From Muribaculaceae bacterium (GTDB lineage: Bacteria; Bacteroidota; Bacteroidia; Bacteroidales; Muribaculaceae): a stretch of DNA of 42,498 bases. A program made the translations under genes and the position numbers. This document shows positions 33,288-41,374 of the stretch, one piece after another (within the stretch, counting starts at the first letter, position 1; every line of letters starts with the position of its first letter). A model generated the notes under the pieces. That model saw only the letters and a program-made list of their open reading frames with translations, did not search any database and was not told the DNA's origin. The stretch covers positions 1-42,498 of the forward strand of contig JAEDFO010000017.1 in the NCBI GenBank assembly GCA_016292745.1. Reading direction: 5' to 3'.

Positions 33288-33794
33288 ATGAATCCCGTAG
33301 TTAGTATCATAATGGGAAGCACTTCCGACCTTCCCGTTCTCGAAAAAGCCGCAAAGTTCTTCGACGAGATGGAGATTCCTTTCGAGATGAACGCTTTGTC
33401 GGCACACCGCACTCCTGCCGAGGTTGAGGCATTTGCCCACGGAGCCAAGGAGCGCGGAATTAAAGTGATTATCGCTGCCGCAGGCATGGCCGCTCATCTG
33501 CCGGGCGTGATTGCTGCTATGACTACCGTGCCGGTTATCGGCGTGCCAATCAACTCTACTTTCGACGGCATGGACGCCCTGCTGGCTATCGTGCAGATGC
33601 CTCCCGGTATTCCGGTTGCCACTGTAGGTGTGAATGCCGGATTGAATGCCGCAATCCTTGCCATGCAGATGCTCGCCGTGGCCGACGAGGCTATTGCTCA
33701 GCGTTTTGCACAATACAAGGCTTCGCTCGCGCAGAAAATCGTCAAGGCCAATGCCGACCTCGCACAAGTACACTACAAGTTCAAGACCAACTGA
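33288..33794 (+). CDS. purE: N5-carboxyaminoimidazole ribonucleotide mutase
   Basis: 168 residues, class I PurE. It converts N5-CAIR to CAIR in purine synthesis in the cytosol. The substrate-binding loop SIIMGSTSDLPVLEKA at residue 5, the catalytic motif ALSAHRTPAEV with its essential His, and AAGMAAHLPGVIAAMT are all intact, along with GVNAGLNAAILAMQML. ATG 33288 gives the normal short N-terminus. It is the last gene before an AT-rich region with no intact genes. Confidence 0.96.
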   Translation: MNPVVSIIMGSTSDLPVLEKAAKFFDEMEIPFEMNALSAHRTPAEVEAFAHGAKERGIKVIIAAAGMAAHLPGVIAAMTTVPVIGVPINSTFDGMDALLAIVQMPPGIPVATVGVNAGLNAAILAMQMLAVADEAIAQRFAQYKASLAQKIVKANADLAQVHYKFKTN

Positions 33795-33924
33795 TTCCAA
33801 TCGCGCTCCAAATCTATCCCATAAGCATTGAGCCTCAGGCAGAACTGCCAAGCGGTATGAAGAATTATTGCCATTTTGGAGGAATATAGTGTATTTACAA
33901 ATTTTATAAGTATTTCTATACAAT

Positions 33925-34192
33925 ATGGATTCTAACGAAATAATAAATCTTTGTAAGGCATTTGAGAAGTAATTTTTGAGACTTTTTTGTTGGCTTCTTC
34001 AGGGGATTCCTCTTAGCGAGATTCCGACTATGATTTACAAGAACCCCAAAAAGAAAGACAATAAACAAGAACAATTAAATTCCACAACCTATCCGTTACG
34101 AATGGTGTGGTAGGAATGATTACTACAACATAACCAGAGATTATATCAACTCCATAAAAAGGCAGGCACAACTAACAAAGGGGCCGTGACAA
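33925..34192 (+). pseudogene. Possible decayed gene of unknown origin
   Basis: ATG 33925 encodes MDSNEIINLCKAFEK followed by TAA at 33970. The same frame continues past the stop as FLRLFCWLLQGIPLSEIPTM and a Lys-rich stretch, up to TAG near 34110. A +1 shift at about 34090 restores sense with PIRYEWCGRNDYYNITRDY and INSIKRQAQLTKGP to about 34190. A GGAGG sequence precedes the ATG by about 45 nt, too far to be its ribosome binding site. One nonsense codon plus one frameshift in A/T-rich codons suggests a foreign gene in decay. The family is not recognised, and chance cannot be excluded. Confidence 0.3.
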
Positions 34193-34212
34193 AATTGACA
34201 CAGCCCCTTTGT
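34175..34212. terminator. Terminator after the fibronectin-type protein, bidirectional
   Basis: ACAAAGGGGC (34175-34184) pairs perfectly with GCCCCTTTGT (34203-34212). On the minus strand it follows the stop of the 34233-36134 gene by about 20 nt and is followed by TTTGTTAG. Confidence 0.75.
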
Positions 34213-34232
34213 TATTACAGTATGAAAGCTTA

Positions 34233-36134
34233 TCAGCGCACCAGCACCTTCGTCGCTTTGCTGCCAATGCGGCGAATATAGATTCCGCTCTGCGGATTAT
34301 CCACCCTGATGCCCTGCAGATTATAGTATTCGGCATTGCCCTCCGAGGTGGCATTCACCTTTACATCCTCAACTGCCGATTCGGTGGTGTCGACCACTGT
34401 GAGGTTGTCGACGAAAATCGGGCCACCGCCCAATCCTACACCGGTGAGCGATATTGCCACACGCGACTTGCCGGCAAACTCCTTCAACGGCACTTCACAC
34501 TTCACCCAAGCATCGTTGGTGCCATAGCGATGGAACACAGCATCGTCGATGGCGACAAAGTCGGCTCCGTCGGCCGATACCTCAACCTTCACCAGGTCAT
34601 CGTTGCGGCCATTATAGTCGGCCGGGTCCATAGTATAGTATGTTTCGCGGAACAGATAGAAACCAAGAACAGGACTTACAGCCTCGGCAAAATCAAGCGA
34701 CGGAAGTATCAGTCGGCCGATGCCCGGTGTAGTGAAGTTGCCGCAATAATTGGCATTGAAGCGGAGCATGCCGCCGTCGGTGTCCTGCGAGGTGATGGTG
34801 AGCACAACCTCGGTTTCGTCCTCATCTTCCATTATATACGATGTCTGGGCATTCTCAACGGTGTCCCATGCGGGCTGCTGCGAAGCTCCTTCGCGGCTCT
34901 GAACCACCTGCTGGCGCCATGGCGATGTGGCAAACACACAGCCTGACACCGATTCGGCAAACGGCAGGCTCAATGCCGGGCCCACATTAACCACATTCGA
35001 CTGTGCTGTGCGGCCGAATCCTGCCGATGTAACGCCTACAACCTGATACGATACATTCTGCTGCTCGTCGGCCGGCAGGGTCGTATCAACGTATTCCGTT
35101 CCAGCTACATCGCTGCTGAGCTGGGTAAGCACACCGTTGCACACACGGCTAACTGTATAGGTGAGTGCAGTCCAGTCGATATATCCATTGTGCTGCGAAG
35201 CTGCAGGAGCGCTCCACTGCACTTTCACGGCATCGTCTTCGGCAGCTGCGCTTAGGTTGAGCACCTCGGTGGGCACATCCACACCAATATACACCTCAAC
35301 CTGCACTTCCTCGCCCTCGCCGGCACTGTTCGACGGAACAAAGCGGTAGTAGGTTTCACCCACGTATGGTTTCCAGTCGCCAACCGTCAGCTGCTCGCCG
35401 GGCTGCTTGTCGGTGAATGCCATAAGAGGCGATTCATCATCCTCACGGTAGACCGACACATTCACTGTACCCTTGAGAGGCGCACCCTGCGAATCGACAG
35501 CAGGAGCATTGAAAGCTATCGAGGCTTTTTTCTCCCCTTTTGCATATGGCTTAACCACTGCATTGGTAACAGCGCCGGGAACTGCCACGTTGCCTATCTT
35601 GGCGATGCTGAAGCTGCGGAAAATTAGCTGGCCGCTGTTCGACACCGATGTTACATGCAGTGCAATGTATGCCACGCCAGTGGCGGTGGCGGTGAAGCGG
35701 AATGTCTTTGGGTCGGAAGATGTCTTGGTGGTTGAGAACGCCTCCAGCTCAACGGCCGCCGGGTCGACCTCGCTGCGGCTGCCCACCAACTTAAACGCTC
35801 CGCTCATGGGATTGGTGGCGCTGGCATAGCGGTACACATCGTAGGTTACCTCGTACTGCACACCCTCCTCCAGGGCAAATGCCGGACTGATGGCATAGTC
35901 GTCGGCATGTTCCACTACACTCGAATAAACTCCGCAGGTGAAGCCTCGGCTGCTGTATTCCCATTTATAGCCGTCGTTGTTGGCATTGATTGTGGCCCAT
36001 GTTGCGGCGGCATCGGCCGAATCAAAGGTGATTTCGTAGGGCAGCGTGGCAACGTTGTCCTGTGCCTTGATTTGACCCGAAAAGCACATTGCCACTACAG
36101 CGGCAATGGCTGATAAAGTCGTAGAAATTTTCAT
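34233..36134 (-). CDS. Secreted fibronectin type III / choice-of-anchor-type protein
   Basis: 633 residues. Signal peptide MKISTTLSAIAAVVAMCFSGQIKA. Residues 30-180 form a jelly-roll-like domain starting LPYEITFDSADAAATWATI, the opening seen in choice-of-anchor J modules. Two fibronectin type III-like repeats follow (about 185-290 and 290-395, the second with WSAPAASQHNGYIDW and YQVVGVTSAGFG). A second jelly-roll segment covers about 395-590. The C-terminus YYNLQGIRVDNPQSGIYIRR is the typical Bacteroidetes sorting or cell-surface tail. No catalytic motif was recognised; adhesion or carbohydrate/protein binding at the surface is the likely role. It starts 4 nt after the stop of the M6 protease gene, so the two are co-transcribed and probably co-exported. 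Confidence 0.75.
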   Translation of the reverse strand: MKISTTLSAIAAVVAMCFSGQIKAQDNVATLPYEITFDSADAAATWATINANNDGYKWEYSSRGFTCGVYSSVVEHADDYAISPAFALEEGVQYEVTYDVYRYASATNPMSGAFKLVGSRSEVDPAAVELEAFSTTKTSSDPKTFRFTATATGVAYIALHVTSVSNSGQLIFRSFSIAKIGNVAVPGAVTNAVVKPYAKGEKKASIAFNAPAVDSQGAPLKGTVNVSVYREDDESPLMAFTDKQPGEQLTVGDWKPYVGETYYRFVPSNSAGEGEEVQVEVYIGVDVPTEVLNLSAAAEDDAVKVQWSAPAASQHNGYIDWTALTYTVSRVCNGVLTQLSSDVAGTEYVDTTLPADEQQNVSYQVVGVTSAGFGRTAQSNVVNVGPALSLPFAESVSGCVFATSPWRQQVVQSREGASQQPAWDTVENAQTSYIMEDEDETEVVLTITSQDTDGGMLRFNANYCGNFTTPGIGRLILPSLDFAEAVSPVLGFYLFRETYYTMDPADYNGRNDDLVKVEVSADGADFVAIDDAVFHRYGTNDAWVKCEVPLKEFAGKSRVAISLTGVGLGGGPIFVDNLTVVDTTESAVEDVKVNATSEGNAEYYNLQGIRVDNPQSGIYIRRIGSKATKVLVR

Positions 36135-36138
36135 TTAG

Positions 36139-38730
36139 CTATTGTTTTATGAATTTGATAGTAGTTTTTACATTGTTATCGGCCACAACGGCAATGTAGG
36201 CTCCGGCGCCAAGCATTGACAAGTCGACAGTGCCGTTGGCAATAGGCTGCGATGCCACCTTGCTGCCGGCAATGCTGTATATTTCGGCGCGGGCATTGTC
36301 GACGGCCCACGGTGCATATAGCACCGAGTTTGCCACCCATGTCCGATGCCCGGTAATGCCTTGTGGCTCGATGCCCGATTCGGTGCTGCCGATAGTGACA
36401 TAAATATAATTGGAAATGCTCGAGGCATAGCCCACAGCCTCTACTGCATAGGCATATTCTGCTCCGTATTCAAGACCAGCAAGCGGCAAACTTGTGGCTG
36501 CGTCAACAATCACGGGATAGCCATCAACGTCGGCGTGGTCAACCACCTCAACAGTCTGATAAAGTGCTATTCTATTAATAACCACCGGTTTACGGCGCTT
36601 AACTGCAAAACGCAGCTTAGTGGCGTCGGTACCGGCAGGAATGTCGATGGTAAAGTCGGACAGCTCATCTGAAGGAATATATTCGGCAAGTTTGCTGTTG
36701 CCGGCAAACACGGTGATGGTTCCTCCCGACGATTCCTGCTGGCGGGCTGTAACCACCAGGCGTCCGCCACGGCTCAAATCGATTTGCGGCGACGAAAGGG
36801 TATCGACGGCATTCGTGCCCATCGTCAGGCCTCCGGAACCCACGATAGCCAACGATTTTGAGCTCCACCCATCGGGCATCGAAGTGAACGAGGCATTCAT
36901 GGTGGCAACATCGTCGGCAGTGCCACGGCTCACCTTCCACAGATGCAGGCGATACTGGTCAACGTTCTCGTTGCCCATCCAGTTGGCAGTGAACCCCTCG
37001 GCTCCTATGTTGGTGGCTTCGGTGGCTTCAATCACCACTGGGTCGCCGCCGCCACAGAAGTCGAACGATATCACTCCATTAATCTCCCTTATTCCGGTAA
37101 CCGGCGTGCCCAGAGCGACGCCCGTCCAGCTCTTCATGGCCGGGTCGGTGGTATCGGTGAACGAAGTTACCATCTGCTGCCCGGGATATGGAGTGCCGGT
37201 GCTGCTCTTGGCGGTACTGCTCCCGGCTGCGCTCAGCAGTTCCAGGCATTGATGATTGTAATTGCAATTAACAGCGTTGTAGTCGAGGTTCCAGGCATCA
37301 GCACAACTTATAGTGTAGGTGCTGCCGTAAACGGTATAGCTGATATGTGCCGACTCGCGGCGGTCGACGTGCCATATCAGCATTCCGTGCGATGGCAGAT
37401 AGCGGTCGTAGGTATTGGCCGAGGTCTGGCGGTTCTCGAGAAGGAAGTATTCATCGGGGTCAGAGGTTGATATTCTCAAAAATGTGTTGCTGCTTTGCAG
37501 TGGCTGCAGGCTCACACTCTGCGGCATAGTGATTTCGACCGGTTCGGCCCAACCCAGCAGATAGCGCTCCATGCCGTTATATCCGGCAGGCACAGCGCCG
37601 CTGTTGCGGGTATAGGGCAAATACGAGCCTCCTGCCATCACGTCCCACACACCGGGGTGATTTGCCGCGCCGTCGTCATCGTAGTTCACATCGTAGGTGT
37701 CGGGCAGGCCGAGAATGTGGCCGAATTCGTGGCAGAAAGTACCCATAGCACTGGTGTCGGTTCCGGTGGTGCCGTACAGCTCGGCACAGCAGCCATATGA
37801 GTCAACTATCACGCCATCGAAGGTGCGGTCGCTGGCGGGCACGCCATAATAACTCACATAATAGGCGTGAGGCCATATCCACGACGATTTGGCACCGGCA
37901 AAGTTCTCACCGTAGCCGGCATAGAACACATACACATTGTCAACGCAGCCGTCGCCGTCGAGGTCGTAGCGCGAGAAGTCGATTTCGCCATCGAGCAAGC
38001 GGCATGCCTCGACAACCATCTCATAGGCATACCTGTCGTTGCCGTTTTCGTCGTTCTCACCATAATAATTCACCGATTTCGGCATTTTCACCGGCCCGTA
38101 CACATCGAACGAGGGGTTAAACGCACCCATCGACTGCGAGCGGAAGTAGTCGGCAGCACACCCGATGTGCTCTCGTGCATCGTAACCTGGCTTGTTGAGC
38201 ATATCGGTGAACACCTGATGGGTGTTTTCGGTCACGAAGTCCTTGTCGCTGAAGTCGACCAGCAACACCAGCGAACGTGCATCGCCCTTGGTTGGGAACC
38301 GGGTGGCCACCAATGGCGCAGCCTTTGCGTTCATTCGCTTCGTATTCAACGATTTCGCCGATGCATCGATGTGTAGCCGCTTGGGCAACGAGGCCACCAG
38401 CGCCAGTTCCGAAGCTCCACGCTCTGCCGGCTCGTGGCACTCTATGCCACTGCTCACCAGCATGCCCGTGGCATCTTTCCGAGCATAGCAATAGCGACCC
38501 TGGGCATCGGGCAGAATGGTGTAGCCATCGTCGGTTACGGTAATGTGGCTGTGCTCATCGCCTATCAGGCGCACCGTCACCACGCTGCCATCGGGCTGGG
38601 TTATAACTCCCTTGCCGGGAAATGCCGGCACAGCCATCGCTGATGGCCACATTGCCATCAATGCCACTGCCACACAGCATATAGTCTTTACGCTCGGAAA
38701 TATACTGAAAGCTGTCTTCATTATATTCAT
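36139..38730 (-). CDS. Secreted M6 family metalloprotease
   Basis: 863 residues. The signal peptide lies in the first 33 residues (MNIMKTAFSIF to PSAMA). A propeptide-like region runs to about 140. The M6 (immune inhibitor A-like) catalytic domain spans about 150-470, with zinc motif HEFGHILGLPD at 334-344 and the downstream Met-turn region. Preceding YDLDGDGCVDNVYVFYAGYGE holds an EF-hand-like calcium loop typical of the family. A fibronectin-like domain and a jelly-roll-type domain fill 570-780. The last 80 residues (KVASQPIANGTVDLSMLGAG to IKFIKQ) look like a type IX sorting domain. ATG 38730 was chosen over TTG 38754; ATG 38721 is also possible. It is the first gene of a unit with the fibronectin-type protein. 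M6 enzymes digest host or matrix proteins. Confidence 0.85.
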   Translation of the reverse strand: MNIMKTAFSIFPSVKTICCVAVALMAMWPSAMAVPAFPGKGVITQPDGSVVTVRLIGDEHSHITVTDDGYTILPDAQGRYCYARKDATGMLVSSGIECHEPAERGASELALVASLPKRLHIDASAKSLNTKRMNAKAAPLVATRFPTKGDARSLVLLVDFSDKDFVTENTHQVFTDMLNKPGYDAREHIGCAADYFRSQSMGAFNPSFDVYGPVKMPKSVNYYGENDENGNDRYAYEMVVEACRLLDGEIDFSRYDLDGDGCVDNVYVFYAGYGENFAGAKSSWIWPHAYYVSYYGVPASDRTFDGVIVDSYGCCAELYGTTGTDTSAMGTFCHEFGHILGLPDTYDVNYDDDGAANHPGVWDVMAGGSYLPYTRNSGAVPAGYNGMERYLLGWAEPVEITMPQSVSLQPLQSSNTFLRISTSDPDEYFLLENRQTSANTYDRYLPSHGMLIWHVDRRESAHISYTVYGSTYTISCADAWNLDYNAVNCNYNHQCLELLSAAGSSTAKSSTGTPYPGQQMVTSFTDTTDPAMKSWTGVALGTPVTGIREINGVISFDFCGGGDPVVIEATEATNIGAEGFTANWMGNENVDQYRLHLWKVSRGTADDVATMNASFTSMPDGWSSKSLAIVGSGGLTMGTNAVDTLSSPQIDLSRGGRLVVTARQQESSGGTITVFAGNSKLAEYIPSDELSDFTIDIPAGTDATKLRFAVKRRKPVVINRIALYQTVEVVDHADVDGYPVIVDAATSLPLAGLEYGAEYAYAVEAVGYASSISNYIYVTIGSTESGIEPQGITGHRTWVANSVLYAPWAVDNARAEIYSIAGSKVASQPIANGTVDLSMLGAGAYIAVVADNNVKTTIKFIKQ

Positions 38731-38854
38731 GATTGATTCCTTGACTCTATACAAAAAACATTATGGGAGCCTTCTACGGTCGGTTATCTCCGACATGAAA
38801 TATCTGTAGGGTATATCAGATAGAAATCTGTTGGGAAAACTCTCAAACTGCTTA

Positions 38855-38862
38855 CAAATATA
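38855..38862 (-). promoter_or_regulatory. -7 box of the M6 protease unit
   Basis: Minus-strand TATATTTG fits TAnnTTTG. The leader to ATG 38730 would be about 120 nt. No clear -33 box. Confidence 0.45.
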
Positions 38863-39004
38863 CATATATCAGATTATTCCACCCATAAAATGCCAGAAAA
38901 AACAACAAATTTGTCATTATTATCCAATTTTAGCAAAGCACTGAACTTGTTTTTGTCCTAATTAGACATTTTTACGCCATAATTTCGCAAAACGAACACC
39001 TTTG

Positions 39005-39036
39005 TTTGCTATCCCTGTCTTTATATCGTATATTTG
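39005..39036 (+). promoter_or_regulatory. Promoter of the XRE-cupin/acyl-CoA ligase unit
   Basis: TTTG at 39005-39008 and TATATTTG at 39029-39036, spacing 20 nt. The start site near 39042 excludes the in-frame ATG at 39006. Confidence 0.65.
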
Positions 39037-39101
39037 CATTTGGAAAAAGCATTATGGCAATCGCCTCACGATTTCCACCTTGCAGACAAATACACTGCTT
39101 T

Positions 39102-39650
39102 ATGAATACAATAAAGAACGTTGCTAAACGCATCGAAGGCCTACGCGAATCGCTCGACCTCACGCAGTCCGACATCGCAAAATCCACAGGCATAACCCTC
39201 GAGCAATACCAAAGCTACGAAAGCGGCTCGGTCGACATCCCCGTGAGTTATCTGCTGAAACTTGCCAACACCTACGAGGTGGAGCTGTCGGCGCTGCTAT
39301 TCGGCGGTGAACCGAAAATGAAAAGCTACTACGTAACCCGCAGCGGCTGCGGTGAACACGTGGAACGCCGTGAATTCTATCGCTACCAATCGCTCTCTTC
39401 CGGATTCCTCAACACTGAGATGCATCCTTTCCTCGTGACCATCGAGCCCGCTATTGAAGCAGAAGCCAATGTTCACCATGGACAGGAACTACATTATGTG
39501 CTCGAAGGACGCATGGAGATGGAAATCGACGGAAAGCCGATTGTACTCGAACCGGGCGACAGCATCATTTTCGACGCGCTTCATCCTCACCGGATGCGCG
39601 CTCTCGATGACCGCAACACAAAGATTCTGGTGGTTCTGCTCTCGCGATGA
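39102..39650 (+). CDS. XRE-family regulator with C-terminal cupin domain
   Basis: 182 residues. The N-terminal helix-turn-helix (residues 8-65, RIEGLRESLDLTQSDIAKST and EQYQSYESGSVDIP) binds DNA. The C-terminal cupin beta-barrel (about 105-180) has HHGQELHYVLEGRMEMEIDG and LEPGDSIIFDALHPHRM, with the His and Glu metal ligands in place. Such XRE-cupin proteins sense small ligands, often acids or amines, and control the neighbouring catabolic gene. Here the next gene, 55 nt on, is an acyl-CoA ligase, so it likely regulates that operon and itself. Cytosolic. Start ATG 39102 follows the promoter at 39029; the longer frame starts before transcription. Confidence 0.87.
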   Translation: MNTIKNVAKRIEGLRESLDLTQSDIAKSTGITLEQYQSYESGSVDIPVSYLLKLANTYEVELSALLFGGEPKMKSYYVTRSGCGEHVERREFYRYQSLSSGFLNTEMHPFLVTIEPAIEAEANVHHGQELHYVLEGRMEMEIDGKPIVLEPGDSIIFDALHPHRMRALDDRNTKILVVLLSR

Positions 39651-39705
39651 GCTCTCCCCCCACTTTTCAGTTTCACACCAAGAACTTACCAAAAGCAAAA
39701 CGAAA

Positions 39706-41358
39706 ATGTTAGAGAAGTATCTTGATAAAATCGAATTCGAATCATACGACGACTTTATTGAAAACTTTAAGATTAACGTACCCGACAATTTCAATTTCGG
39801 ATACGATATTGTTGACGAATGGGCTCGAATAGAACCCGACAAGAAAGCCTTGCTGTGGGTTAACGACCGTGGCGAGGAGCACCAGTTCACATTTGCCGAC
39901 ATTAAGCGCGAAAGCGACAAGGCTGCTTCGTTCTTCACCAGCCTCGGCATCGGGCATGGCGACATGGTGATGCTTATCCTCAAGCGCCGATTCCAGTTCT
40001 GGATTGCAATCACAGCGCTCCACAAAATCGGTGCCACTGTGATTCCAGCCACCCACCTGCTCACCGAAAAGGACATTGTCTACCGATGCAACGCTGCCAC
40101 CATAAAGGCAATAGTGGCTGTGGGCGACCCTATCGTGATCGACCACATTCTGAAAGCAAAGGCCAAATCGCCATCGGTGGAGCACTACATATCAATCGGG
40201 CCGATTGTACCCGACGGATGGCACGACTTCAACCGCGGCCTCGAGGAGGCTCCGCAATTTGTACGTCCAAAGCACCCGAACACCAACGACGACATCTCGC
40301 TCATGTACTTCACTTCGGGCACCACTGGCGAGCCTAAAATGGTGGCTCACGACTTCACTTATCCGCTCGGACACATCATCACCGCAAAATATTGGCACAA
40401 TCTCAACGAAAACAGCCTCCACCTCACTCTCGCCGACACCGGCTGGGGAAAAGCCGTGTGGGGAAAATACTATGGCCAATGGATTGTCGGCGCAAACGTG
40501 TTTGTTTACGATTTCGAGCATTTCGAGCCGGTTGACGTGCTCGAGATGATTCACAAATACCACATCACCAGCTTCTGCGCGCCTCCAACCGTGTTCCGAT
40601 TCCTCATCCGTGAGGACTTGACCAAATACGACCTCTCATCGCTCAAATATTGCACCATTGCCGGCGAAGCGCTCAACCCGAGTGTGTTCGAACAATGGTA
40701 TAAACTCACAGGAATAAAGCTCATGGAGGGTTTCGGACAAACCGAAACCACACTCACCGTGGCCACATACCCTTACATCAACCCCAAGCCGGGCTCGATG
40801 GGCCGAAAAGGTCCGGAATACGACATCGACCTGCTCACCGCCGACGGTCGTAGCGCCGAAGACGGCGAACAAGGCGAAATAGTTATCCACACCGACCGGC
40901 ACCGTCCGGTGGGCCTGTTCCGCGAATACTACCGCGACCCGGAACTCACACGCAGCGTTTATCACGACAACCTCTACCACACCGGCGACGTGGCTTGGCG
41001 CGACGAAGACGGGTACTACTGGTTTATCGGCCGCATCGACGACGTGATTAAGTCGTCGGGCTACCGCATCGGCCCGTTCGAGGTGGAAAGCGCCCTGATG
41101 ACCCACCCTGCCGTAGTGGAATGCGCCGTTACAGGCGTGCCCGACGATATCCGCGGACAGGTGGTGAAAGCCACCATCGTGCTCGCTGCCGACTATAAGG
41201 ACAAGAAATCGCCCGAACTCATCAAGGAAATCCAAGACCACGTGAAGCGCACTACCGCTCCTTACAAATATCCACGAGTGGTGGAATTCGTAGATGAGTT
41301 GCCAAAGACCATCAGCGGAAAAATCCGCCGTGTTGACATCAGAAACAATAACAAATAA
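39706..41358 (+). CDS. AMP-dependent acyl-CoA synthetase (acetyl/medium-chain type)
   Basis: 550 residues of the ANL superfamily. It activates a carboxylic acid with ATP and then forms its CoA thioester. The P-loop YFTSGTTGEPKMV starts at residue 201. FGQTETT (motif A5) lies near residue 343, TGDVAWRDEDGYYWFIGRIDD is the hinge region near 425-445, and the catalytic Lys539 is in PKTISGKIRR. The general layout matches the ACSM-like (medium-chain or aromatic acid) group, but the acid substrate cannot be determined. No signal peptide. ATG 39706 gives MLEKYLDKIEFESYDDF. It follows an XRE-cupin regulator and precedes a GNAT-like gene by 16 nt, probably one operon. Confidence 0.9.
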   Translation: MLEKYLDKIEFESYDDFIENFKINVPDNFNFGYDIVDEWARIEPDKKALLWVNDRGEEHQFTFADIKRESDKAASFFTSLGIGHGDMVMLILKRRFQFWIAITALHKIGATVIPATHLLTEKDIVYRCNAATIKAIVAVGDPIVIDHILKAKAKSPSVEHYISIGPIVPDGWHDFNRGLEEAPQFVRPKHPNTNDDISLMYFTSGTTGEPKMVAHDFTYPLGHIITAKYWHNLNENSLHLTLADTGWGKAVWGKYYGQWIVGANVFVYDFEHFEPVDVLEMIHKYHITSFCAPPTVFRFLIREDLTKYDLSSLKYCTIAGEALNPSVFEQWYKLTGIKLMEGFGQTETTLTVATYPYINPKPGSMGRKGPEYDIDLLTADGRSAEDGEQGEIVIHTDRHRPVGLFREYYRDPELTRSVYHDNLYHTGDVAWRDEDGYYWFIGRIDDVIKSSGYRIGPFEVESALMTHPAVVECAVTGVPDDIRGQVVKATIVLAADYKDKKSPELIKEIQDHVKRTTAPYKYPRVVEFVDELPKTISGKIRRVDIRNNNK

Positions 41359-41374
41359 TATCACTTCATAGTAT

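Larger units (their letters stand above)
33795..34232. other. 438-nt AT-rich region with no intact gene
   Basis: Base composition is visibly richer in A and T than the surrounding DNA. It contains a broken reading frame (separate entry) and a terminator at the right end. No complete coding gene is supported. Confidence 0.6.
38731..39101. other. 371-nt divergent promoter region
   Basis: It separates the leftward M6 protease unit and the rightward XRE-cupin gene. It contains a promoter for each (separate entries) and an AT-rich middle (38880-38970) with no gene. Small repeats around atatctg/cagatat near 38800-38830 may be a regulator site; nothing more is seen. Confidence 0.5.
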
